From contig URJL01000038.1 in NCBI GenBank assembly GCA_900548115.1, positions 1-20,784 of the forward strand: DNA of 20,784 bases, given 5' to 3'. Each line of letters opens with the position of its first letter. The first letter of the stretch is position 1. Below, in pieces: positions 6,713-13,799 of the stretch. This DNA is from an uncultured Eubacteriales bacterium (lineage in GTDB: Bacteria; Bacillota; Clostridia; Oscillospirales; CAG-382). A program made the translations under genes and the position numbers. Below the pieces are notes generated by a model that was not told the origin of the DNA, ran no database searches, and worked only from the letters and a program-made list of their open reading frames with translations.

Positions 6713-9700
6713 ATGAAAAAACAACGATGGGCTGCGGCGATTCTGGCGGCGCTCTGCACGGTAAGCGCTCTTCCGCTTACGGCACAGGCGGCGGAGCCGT
6801 CGGTTCTGGAGATCGACGGAGAACGGGTCGCGCTTTACAGCGGATTCGGCAAGATGTCCTACAACGGAAAGTCTTATGCGTCGTACAAGACCTTTAACGA
6901 GGCGCTTTCGGCGCTGGGCAAGGAGGGCGGCAAGATCGTCTTTACCGGCGTTGCGAACGCCGAGGGCTTTGTCGATACGGCAGGACGCGGTGCGCTCACC
7001 ATTGCGGGCATGGGCACAAAGGCACGCTCCAACATTCTTTATTTCAAGGGCATTCCCGAGGTGGAGCTTCAGGGAGACATCACGCTCGATTTCGTCAATC
7101 TCCGCATGGACGAGGGCGCTTTTCTCTTCACCAACGGTCATTCGTTTGAAACGCTGAACGAATTCGACACTTATCATTCCGAGCAATATGTCGCCGACGG
7201 ACCGAATATCACGACCTATAACAATCCCCCGTCGGTCGCACCCGGTACGGTCACGGCTGAAAGCGACGGCGTGATCAACCTTTCGGCGGGTACGTATACG
7301 ACCCTTGCCGCAGGTTCGGTCAACGGCAAAAAGGTTGAAAAGGATACCTTCGTCACCCTCACGGGCGGCAAGGTCGAAAACGTGGTCGCGGGCAATATCG
7401 GCGGCGGCACGATGAACGGAAACGCAAAGCTTCTCATCGGCGAGGGCGAGATCGAAAATCTCACCGCAGGTTCGCTCGGCGGCACGATCAACGGAAACGT
7501 GACCACCGTCATTAACGGCGGTAATATCAAAAACGCCGTCATCGGCGCAGCTCCCGGCGCGACCGTCAACGGAAGCGTCATCGTCGTGCTCAACGGCGGA
7601 CATTTCGAAGGCTCGATCACCGCGGGCGCGGGCACCGTTACCGGCAAAAAGATCATCATCACCGGTACCGAAACGGTCGCCGATATTGCAAGCGGTGCCG
7701 CCGATTATGTCGTAAAGCTCGACGGCGGTCTCTGCGAACCGATGATGGACGGCTCTGCCGTAACCGGCTTTAAGATCACCGACCTTTACGGTGTTCCCGC
7801 CAAAAAGGCGACCGTAAACGGGCAGGAGGTCGCCTCCGATACGGGCATCTATTCGCTGCCCGAGGGCACCTCGACCGTCGGCGTCAAGACCGACGTTGTC
7901 ATCGGAATCAACCGCGCCGCTTCGTATGTTGCGGGCTACAGCGACGGAAGCTTTGCCCCCCAGAACAACCTGACCCGTGCCGAAGCCATCACGCTTCTCA
8001 CCCGTATCATCACCGACGAAAAGGTCATTGTCGGCAATGTGACGGCGGATTATGCCGACGTTGCGCACGGCGCATGGTATGAATCCTACATCGGTCTTTT
8101 CCAAAAGCTCGGCTATCTTTCGACTATCGAAGGAAAGCACGGCGCGGTCATTTATCCCGATCAAAAGATCACCCGTGCCGAGTTTGTCGAGCTGATCTAT
8201 AATGTCGCCATGGCGGGCGTCGCCGACGGCTCGATGAAGCTTTCGACTTTTGACGACGTGAACGCCAAGACCGAGCACTACGCCGCCATCGGCTTTGCGG
8301 TTTCCAAGGGTATCGTTTCGGGTTATGAGGATAACACCTTCCGTCCCGAAAAGAACATCACCCGCGCCGAGGTTGCGGCGGTCGTAAACCGTTTCCTCGG
8401 AAGAATCCCTGCCGAAAACGCACAGGGACAGACCTTCACCGATATCGAAGGACACTGGGCAAAGAGCCAGATCCTCGCCGCAGCCGGCAAGGAAAACGAA
8501 GCCTGGACGGCAAAGGATCTGACCGAAAACACGTATACGCTTTCGGGTACGAGCGCAAAGGATTATGTCGTCGGTCTTTATGATCAGGCGCCCACGCTTT
8601 CCGCAAGGGAGATCCGCCGCGGCGTCGACGTCATTTCCGATCAGATGAAAAAGAATATTCTGAATACGGGCAACACCGCCGATTATTACGATCTTACCGA
8701 CAAGACGATCTTCTATGTTTCGGAAAAGAACGGTAACGACGAAAACGACGGCAAGAGCCCCGAAACGGCATGGAAAACCATCTCCGCTCTTTCGAAGATC
8801 CGTCTTGTAAAACAGGGAAAATTGGTCATTCTCTTTGAGCGCGGCGGTATTTACCGCGGTTCGATCTCGGCTGCCAACAATGCGATCTACGGCTCGTACG
8901 GCGAAGGCTCGAAGCCGATCCTCATGCAGTCGAAGAAGAATTATGCCGATCCTTCTCTTTGGGAAGAGACCGAGTGGAAAAACGTCTGGAAAAGCACCGA
9001 AATGCTCAAAAATGTCGGCGTTATCGGCTTTGACCACGATCTGTTCGACTATTCCGACGACAGCTACCATGAGCTGTACGGCAACATCATGAACAAAGGA
9101 AACTACGGCTTCCAGGGTCCCGCCGATCTGAAGGAGGACCTGCAGTTCTATTCCGAATTGCAGAACAACGATGTGCAGAGCTCGGGTCCCGTCTACCTCT
9201 ACTGCGAGGGCGGCAACCCCGGAACACGCTTTAAGTCGATCGAAATGGGCGAGCGCACCAATATTTTCTCCAGCGCCTACAACGGCACGATCTTCGATAA
9301 CCTTTCGCTTAAGTTTACCGGCGCGCACGGTATCGGTCTCGGCACGATTCACAACATCACCGTTACCAACTGCGTATTCTCGTGGCTCGGCGGATCGGTT
9401 CTTACGTATAATAACGGCTATGCCGTCAACTACGGCAACGCGGTCGAAAGCTACGGCGGATGCAACGGCTATCATGTCGAAAACAACTGGATGTACCAGA
9501 TCTACGATACCGCCGTCACGCATCAGCGCTCGCCCAGCACAGGCGATTGCCGTCAGGAGAATATCCAATATATCGGCAATTTGATGGAATACGTTCACTG
9601 GGGAATCGAATTCTATAACGCACCCCCGAGCAAGGACGATCTTGCGGGCGGAAAACAGGATACCTGGACGCGCTATACGAAGGATGTTCACCATGCGTAC

Positions 9701-10054
9701 AATGTCCTTCGTATGGGCGGCTACGGCTGGGGCTCGCTCACCCGCTTCCGCACCTCGTCGGCACGCCTCTACTGCGGCTCGACGCTCTCGGATAACAGCG
9801 ATGAACTGGCAGAGTATAATATCTACGACCGCTGCGGCGGATATCTTTTGAATCTGCCCGCCAATGCAAACGAGGTTCAGGATAAGAACATCTATATCCA
9901 GACCCTCGGCTGCACTCTCGGCGCGCTTCGCGGCTCGGCGTATACCTGCGACTACGACGCGGCACGTCTTATCCGCGACGTATGGGGCGATAAGAACGCG
10001 GTTACGATCGTGATCGATCCCAATAAGGAAGATCCGACGCAATATCGGATCTGA
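6713..10054 (+). CDS. Secreted SLH-domain protein with C-terminal parallel beta-helix domain
   Basis: A 1113-aa protein. Residues 1-26 are a signal peptide ending AQA. Residues 27-400 form a beta-rich repeat region with recurring GGKVENVVAG, NGNAKLLIGEG and NGGNIKNAV units. S-layer homology units follow: YVAGYSDGSFAPQNNLTRAEA (about 402), YADVAHGAWYESYI to ITRAEF (about 446), FDDVNAKTEHYAAIGFAVSKG to NITRAEV (about 510), and a partial FTDIEGHWAKSQI (about 575). From about 666 (FYVSEKNGNDENDGKSPETA) to the end is a right-handed parallel beta-helix, of the kind found in polysaccharide lyases and glycan-binding or cleaving proteins. SLH units bind secondary cell-wall polymer, so the protein is probably displayed on the surface. 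The SLH set lies mid-protein rather than at an end. A GGAAAGGA site precedes the ATG. Enzyme activity is not proven: no lyase catalytic set is recognised. Confidence 0.85.
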   Translation: MKKQRWAAAILAALCTVSALPLTAQAAEPSVLEIDGERVALYSGFGKMSYNGKSYASYKTFNEALSALGKEGGKIVFTGVANAEGFVDTAGRGALTIAGMGTKARSNILYFKGIPEVELQGDITLDFVNLRMDEGAFLFTNGHSFETLNEFDTYHSEQYVADGPNITTYNNPPSVAPGTVTAESDGVINLSAGTYTTLAAGSVNGKKVEKDTFVTLTGGKVENVVAGNIGGGTMNGNAKLLIGEGEIENLTAGSLGGTINGNVTTVINGGNIKNAVIGAAPGATVNGSVIVVLNGGHFEGSITAGAGTVTGKKIIITGTETVADIASGAADYVVKLDGGLCEPMMDGSAVTGFKITDLYGVPAKKATVNGQEVASDTGIYSLPEGTSTVGVKTDVVIGINRAASYVAGYSDGSFAPQNNLTRAEAITLLTRIITDEKVIVGNVTADYADVAHGAWYESYIGLFQKLGYLSTIEGKHGAVIYPDQKITRAEFVELIYNVAMAGVADGSMKLSTFDDVNAKTEHYAAIGFAVSKGIVSGYEDNTFRPEKNITRAEVAAVVNRFLGRIPAENAQGQTFTDIEGHWAKSQILAAAGKENEAWTAKDLTENTYTLSGTSAKDYVVGLYDQAPTLSAREIRRGVDVISDQMKKNILNTGNTADYYDLTDKTIFYVSEKNGNDENDGKSPETAWKTISALSKIRLVKQGKLVILFERGGIYRGSISAANNAIYGSYGEGSKPILMQSKKNYADPSLWEETEWKNVWKSTEMLKNVGVIGFDHDLFDYSDDSYHELYGNIMNKGNYGFQGPADLKEDLQFYSELQNNDVQSSGPVYLYCEGGNPGTRFKSIEMGERTNIFSSAYNGTIFDNLSLKFTGAHGIGLGTIHNITVTNCVFSWLGGSVLTYNNGYAVNYGNAVESYGGCNGYHVENNWMYQIYDTAVTHQRSPSTGDCRQENIQYIGNLMEYVHWGIEFYNAPPSKDDLAGGKQDTWTRYTKDVHHAYNVLRMGGYGWGSLTRFRTSSARLYCGSTLSDNSDELAEYNIYDRCGGYLLNLPANANEVQDKNIYIQTLGCTLGALRGSAYTCDYDAARLIRDVWGDKNAVTIVIDPNKEDPTQYRI

Positions 10055-10098
10055 AAGAACGAAAGAAGAATAGAAGCTCCTTTCAAATTACAAAAAAG

Positions 10099-10129
10099 AA
10101 CGGCTCCCGAGTTTATCGGGAGCCGTTTT
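10099..10129 (+). terminator. Terminator of the SLH/beta-helix gene
   Basis: A perfect 12-bp stem, AACGGCTCCCGA (10099-10110) with TCGGGAGCCGTT (10116-10127), has a GTTTA loop and runs into a short T-tract. It lies 45 nt after the stop codon. Confidence 0.85.
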
Positions 10130-10280
10130 GACTTGCCGCGCAAAAGTGAAACGGTCGGTATCGGGAAGCGGCGAGGTATGGAACGGTATCCTACGGAGTG
10201 CAGCACCCCGGATGAAAAAAGTATAGACGACATGGCAATCTTTATGTAAAGCGAAAAAGGCTTTTGCTGTTGTAAGAACA

Positions 10281-10317
10281 AAAAGGCTCCCGTTTCCCTT
10301 TTTTCGGAAACGGGAGC
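10281..10317 (-). terminator. Terminator of the TM2/DUF2752 genes
   Basis: A 12-bp stem, GCTCCCGTTTCC (10286-10297) with GGAAACGGGAGC (10306-10317), is followed on the minus strand by CTTTTTG. It lies just past the stop of the leftward DUF2752 gene. The 150 nt between this and the opposing terminator hold no gene I can see. Confidence 0.85.
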
Positions 10318-10330
10318 GATCGTGCCGTTT

Positions 10331-10663
10331 TTACGGAATCAATCCGAAAATCAGGCGATAACAATAGTAGCCGAAATTCAGAATCGATACCGCTACGGAA
10401 AAACCGATACAAATGCCGCGCCTTTTCGTATGATTTCCCGCAAAGCAAATCAAAAGCGCCGTACACAGCGGAATTGCCATAGCGTTATAGCGGAGCGATT
10501 CGCCGAAACGCAAATGAAACAAAGAAAAAAGCGCGCGGGTCACACCGCAGGTCGGACACGGAAATCCGAGCAAGGCGCGTATCGGACATGAGATTTTCGC
10601 AACGAACAAGAAAAGAGCAAACATGACTGCGGCAAAAAAGGCGCAGCAATAAGCTTTTTTCAT
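10331..10663 (-). CDS. DUF2752 small membrane protein
   Basis: About 110 aa. It has an N-terminal membrane segment (AFFAAVMFALFLFVA), then CPIRALLGFPCPTCGVTRALFSLFHLRFGESLRYN, the hallmark of DUF2752: a CP..., PCPxCGxTRA motif followed by a short helix and RYN. One or two more membrane segments follow. The function of the family is unknown; the cysteines suggest metal or disulfide chemistry. The start is uncertain. ATG 10663 is chosen, but a TTG at 10675 would overlap the TM2 stop by 4 nt (TTGA) and sits nearer an AAGG. Either way it is co-transcribed with the TM2 gene upstream. Confidence 0.85.
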   Translation of the reverse strand: MKKAYCCAFFAAVMFALFLFVAKISCPIRALLGFPCPTCGVTRALFSLFHLRFGESLRYNAMAIPLCTALLICFAGNHTKRRGICIGFSVAVSILNFGYYCYRLIFGLIP

Positions 10664-10671
10664 ACGCGGAT

Positions 10672-11004
10672 TCAAATCGCCATGACCTTATTGAAGTTAA
10701 GATCCTGTGTTTTCTTTTGAATCGAGAACCAGTCGATAATGGTCAGAATTCCGCAGCAGCCGCCGGTCAAAAGCTTCAAAACGCCCATGCCGGTATCGCC
10801 GATCATAAAGCGGTCGATTCCGAGGCTGCCGAGAAAGATCGAAATGAGAAGCATGGTTGTGGGGTCCTTCAATTCGGTCGCGTTCAGCATGGTGAACTTG
10901 GACTCATCCATAGCCTGAAGCTTTGCCTGCAACTGCGGAATGGCTTCGGCGGGGAAATACTTCTGATTTGCGGTGATGTACAGGTCGATTTTCTGCTGAT
11001 CCAT
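10672..11004 (-). CDS. TM2-domain membrane protein
   Basis: A 110-aa protein. Residues 1-50 are polar and helical (MDQQKIDLYITANQKYFPAEAIPQLQ...). Two membrane helices follow with the TM2 signature LISIFLGSLGIDRFMIGDTG, then GVLKLLTGGCCGILTIIDWFSI. TM2 proteins are widespread small membrane proteins of unknown function. AAGGAG lies 9 nt before the ATG at 11004, so the in-frame TTG/ATG codons further upstream are not used: the promoter -10 overlaps them. It is first in a two-gene unit with DUF2752, a recurrent Clostridia-type pairing in my recollection. Confidence 0.9.
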   Translation of the reverse strand: MDQQKIDLYITANQKYFPAEAIPQLQAKLQAMDESKFTMLNATELKDPTTMLLISIFLGSLGIDRFMIGDTGMGVLKLLTGGCCGILTIIDWFSIQKKTQDLNFNKVMAI

Positions 11005-11053
11005 GGTGTTGTTTCTCCTTAAAAATAATTTTGAAAGAAATTCCTTCAAGTAC

Positions 11054-11082
11054 AGCATACACTATTTGTCGTTTTTTGTCAA
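11054..11082 (-). promoter_or_regulatory. Promoter of the TM2/DUF2752 unit
   Basis: On the minus strand there is TTGACA (11077-11082), a 17-nt spacer, then TATGCT (11054-11059). The -35 is consensus. The leader is about 45 nt. Confidence 0.85.
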
Positions 11083-11102
11083 TCCATTATTTATAAATCG
11101 AC

Positions 11103-11147
11103 AAAAAAAGAAAAAACCGTGCATTTTCTCTTCGAGCAAATGCACGG
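11103..11147 (-). terminator. Terminator of the Gfo/Idh/MocA gene
   Basis: A 10-bp stem, CCGTGCATTT (11117-11126) with AAATGCACGG (11138-11147), has an 11-nt loop. On the minus strand it is followed by TTTTTTCTTTTTTT. It lies 10 nt after the stop codon at 11157. Confidence 0.9.
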
Positions 11148-11156
11148 CAAAAACAG

Positions 11157-12350
11157 TTATTTCGAATTGTATGTACCCGAAAGGTCGGCAACCGTTTCCA
11201 CAACGTCTTTCTTCTCGAATTTCGAAGTGGCAATGCGCTTGCTCAGCTCTTCAAAATAGAGATCGGGGTCAACGGGAAGCTCGATGGTCTTGTTCAGCCA
11301 CGAGGAGAGGTAGATCGCGTTGGAGATCTGAAGACCGTTGATTCCCTCCACACCGGGCGCCAAAAGCGGCTCGCCGTACAAAACGGCGCGGGTGAAGTTT
11401 TCGGTAATGCCGCGATGCTCGTAAAGCTTGCCTTCTTCGCGCTTGATACCGAGGTCGACCTCTTCCTTTTCGGGACCTGCAAAGCCCTCGGTCGTCGTGA
11501 AGCAGAATTCACGCTCGGGAGTCTTCAGGCGAGTGTAGGTCAGCTTGTCGTTTTCGATTACAACCTTTCCGCGGTCGCCCGAAATTTCAAGGCGGTTCGT
11601 GCCGGGATATTCGCCCGTCGTGGTGATAAAGGTCGCCGTTGCGCCGTTTGCGTATTCCGCATAAGCGGTCACATCGTCCTCGACCTCAATGTCGTGATAC
11701 TTGCCGTTGTAGCAGAAGCCGCGCACCTTTGTCGGCATGCCGAACATCCACTGCCAAAGGTCGAGATTGTGCGGGCACTGATTGGTCAGAACGCCGCCGC
11801 CTTCGCCTTTCCACGTTGCGCGCCATCCGCCCGAATTGTAATAAGCCTGCGTGCGGTACCAGTTGGTGATGATCCAGACGCAGCGCTTCAATTCGCCCAG
11901 CTCGCCGCTTTGGATCATTTCGCGGACTTTTTGATACATGGGGTTCGTGCGCTGATTGTACATGATACCGAAAACCGTGCCGGCTTTTTTTGCGGCGTCG
12001 TACATTTCCAGTACTTTTTTGGTATAAACGCCGATCGGCTTTTCGGAAAGAACGTTCAGTTTCTTTGCGAAAGCGTCGATTGCGATGACCGGGTGGAGAT
12101 AATGCGGCGTCGCGATGAGAACCGCGTCGATCTTTCCGGAGTCGAGAAGCTCTTTATAGTCGGCAAAATAAGCGACCGGAAGATCGGGATGCTCCTTTGT
12201 CAAAAATTCCTTTGCGGCATCGAGCTTTGCGGGATTGTTGTCACAAACCGCGCCGAGCACCGCACCGGGAATTTCGCCGTTTGCAAGATAACGGATGTGC
12301 TGACTGCCCATATTTCCGTATCCGATCACGCCGAAACGTACCTTATCCAT
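11157..12350 (-). CDS. Gfo/Idh/MocA-family NAD(P)-dependent oxidoreductase
   Basis: A 397-aa protein. It has an N-terminal Rossmann domain with VIGYGNMGSQH (GxGxxG at residues 10-15) and the family motif EKPIG (Glu103-Lys104-Pro105). The C-terminal domain has NQCPHNLDLWQW, placing His194 and Asp197 with Lys104 as the usual catalytic set. Members oxidise or reduce sugars, inositols and sugar derivatives using NAD(P). The exact substrate cannot be told. It is cytoplasmic, with no signal. GGAGG precedes the ATG at 12350; codons upstream of it are open but overlap the promoter. It has its own promoter and terminator and lies beside the AraC/GH97 pair, which suggests a role in breakdown of the released sugar. 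Confidence 0.9.
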   Translation of the reverse strand: MDKVRFGVIGYGNMGSQHIRYLANGEIPGAVLGAVCDNNPAKLDAAKEFLTKEHPDLPVAYFADYKELLDSGKIDAVLIATPHYLHPVIAIDAFAKKLNVLSEKPIGVYTKKVLEMYDAAKKAGTVFGIMYNQRTNPMYQKVREMIQSGELGELKRCVWIITNWYRTQAYYNSGGWRATWKGEGGGVLTNQCPHNLDLWQWMFGMPTKVRGFCYNGKYHDIEVEDDVTAYAEYANGATATFITTTGEYPGTNRLEISGDRGKVVIENDKLTYTRLKTPEREFCFTTTEGFAGPEKEEVDLGIKREEGKLYEHRGITENFTRAVLYGEPLLAPGVEGINGLQISNAIYLSSWLNKTIELPVDPDLYFEELSKRIATSKFEKKDVVETVADLSGTYNSK

Positions 12351-12393
12351 ATGTTTCCTCCCATAAAACGGATTCAACCGTGTTTTCTTCCTC

Positions 12394-12422
12394 ATTATAT
12401 CGGAACTTTTTGGATTTTTCAA
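12394..12422 (-). promoter_or_regulatory. Promoter of the Gfo/Idh/MocA gene
   Basis: On the minus strand there is TTGAAA (12417-12422), a 17-nt spacer, then TATAAT (12394-12399). The leader to the ATG is about 37 nt. Confidence 0.85.
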
Positions 12423-12570
12423 TACTTTCGCCCAAAAACTCCGCTATCTGCAACATTTCCCCTGCGGGGATCATTTGACGCAGGCGCGACCCGTAACGGC
12501 GGCAAAGGCAAGCATATTGTTCTTGATTGAGCGTTACAGCCTTGTGCAATGGGGAAGCTTTAAGGGTGCA

Positions 12571-12793
12571 GCCCCGACACCCCGCAAGCCTTCGAGAAGG
12601 CTTGACCAAAGCTCTGTTCCTTGGTACGGATCGGAATATTATGTCAACATAACATGGGTAGGTCAAATTACCGCCGATATAACATAGCTAAGGTGAAATC
12701 GAATTCCGACCATCGGAATTCGATTTCACGGGAACGCCCGCCGCAGGCGCGACCATCGGAATTCGATTTCACGGGAATGCCCGCCGCAGGCGC
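12571..12793. repeat. Dispersed stem-loop repeat, copy 2, with a 43-bp tandem duplication
   Basis: This matches 4242-4427 in the same orientation: a 20-bp identity at 12571-12590, a hairpin with arms CAAGCCTTC/GAAGGCTTG, a 30-bp block at 12640-12669, and a 17-bp-arm palindrome GTGAAATCGAATTCCGA (12693-12709) with 12713-12729. The unit 12708-12750 is then repeated at 12751-12793 with one mismatch. Both copies lie between two leftward genes, just past the upstream gene's stop. The gene-free interval 12423-12809 holds nothing else I recognise. Confidence 0.85.
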
Positions 12794-12809
12794 GGCAGAG
12801 CCTTTGGTC

Positions 12810-13607
12810 TCACGACGGATCGGGCGGAAACGGTTTATACTCCGCACGGTACAGCGACGGAGAAAGCCCCGTGTGGCGCTTAAAATATTTCGAAAACTGC
12901 AAGGTGTCGTCGTAGCCGCACGCGGCGGCGATCTCGCCGATGGGCGAGGCGGTACGGGCGAGAAGATCCTGCGCGTGACCGATGCGCAAAGCTCTTATGT
13001 ATTGCTGCGGCGAAATGCCGTACAGCTCGTAAAAGATATTGCGCAGATACGACCGCGAAAGCCCGAGATCTTCGGAAAGCCCCTCGATCGAAAGCTCTTT
13101 TTCGTTGTAATGACGGTGCAGATATTCCGACGCCTGCTCGACGTAGCGTTGCTTCTGCGTTCGGTGCGCGTCATCGGACGAATCGGGATGGAGCGCAAGG
13201 AACATCCGAAGCGCCGCCTCGGAAAACGCGGGCGAAGCGGAAAGCCCGCTCAAGGTGTCATTGTAGACGCGATACAGCGTCAAAAGCTCCTTTTGCCACG
13301 TGAAATCAAAAACAAACGGCGGACGGGTCAGCGCGGAAAGCCCGAGCGAACGAAAATATTCCTTCGGATCCTGTCCGCCGATGCGGATCCACAAATAGCA
13401 CCACGGATCGTCCTTGTCGGGGCGGTACGAGATCGGCTCGTAGCGCATGGCGACAAAGCCTTTTCCGGCGCAAAGCGGCGTCTCGTTGAAATATCCTTTG
13501 CCCGATAAAACATAATGAATCGCGGTGTAGGGATACAGCTTGCTGTACGGCGGCTTATTTGCGGTACACTGTTCTAACATGATCTGGTCGAGAAAGCACG
13601 GTTCCAA
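12810..13607 (-). CDS. AraC-family transcriptional regulator
   Basis: A 265-aa protein of usual length. The N-terminal sensor half is cupin-like (YTAIHYVLSGKGYF, about 27-40). The C-terminal 100 residues are the two-helix-turn-helix AraC DNA-binding domain: LSIEGLSEDLGLSRSYLRNIFYELYGISPQQYI, then IGEIAAACGYDDTLQFSKYFKRHTGLSPSLYR. The start is a TTG at 13607 with AGAGGT about 9 nt before it; an ATG ten codons in (13580) is the alternative. It is divergent from the GH97 gene with abutting promoters, so it probably senses a sugar and controls that gene and itself. Confidence 0.92.
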   Translation of the reverse strand: MEPCFLDQIMLEQCTANKPPYSKLYPYTAIHYVLSGKGYFNETPLCAGKGFVAMRYEPISYRPDKDDPWCYLWIRIGGQDPKEYFRSLGLSALTRPPFVFDFTWQKELLTLYRVYNDTLSGLSASPAFSEAALRMFLALHPDSSDDAHRTQKQRYVEQASEYLHRHYNEKELSIEGLSEDLGLSRSYLRNIFYELYGISPQQYIRALRIGHAQDLLARTASPIGEIAAACGYDDTLQFSKYFKRHTGLSPSLYRAEYKPFPPDPS

Positions 13608-13663
13608 AGCGTTTTTACCTCTTTTTTTGGAAAATTTCGGCGAAATACACTCCTTTTGTCACC

Positions 13664-13693
13664 ATTTTACCATAAAAAGAGGCGGTTTGGCAA
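13664..13693 (-). promoter_or_regulatory. Promoter of the AraC-family gene
   Basis: On the minus strand there is TTGCCA (13688-13693), an 18-nt spacer, then TAAAAT (13664-13669). Its -35 directly abuts the -35 of the rightward GH97 promoter. Confidence 0.55.
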
Positions 13694-13722
13694 TAGACTT
13701 TCGAAAAAAAGCGCGCTACAAT
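13694..13722 (+). promoter_or_regulatory. Promoter of the GH97 gene
   Basis: TAGACT (13694-13699), a 17-nt spacer, then TACAAT (13717-13722). The -10 is good and the -35 weak, as expected for a promoter that needs an activator. The leader to the ATG at 13800 is about 70 nt and ends in AAGGAGG. Confidence 0.6.
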
Positions 13723-13799
13723 ACGAACAGGATGGAAAAAAGCCCGCAAAATCCGCCGAAGGGGGAACTTTTTCGGGCGATAAAACAAGGAGGAATTGT

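Noticed and set aside
6320..10042. The glutaminase-A-like frame continues open on the minus strand for another 3.7 kb, giving an apparent 1,880-residue protein
   Set aside because: The extension is exactly antisense to the SLH/beta-helix gene, has no recognisable domain, and a good ATG with ribosome site and promoter exists at 6319. It reflects codon bias in the sense gene.
11415..13508. Long plus-strand frames opposite the oxidoreductase and the AraC gene
   Set aside because: Both overlap well-recognised minus-strand genes and show no domain of their own.
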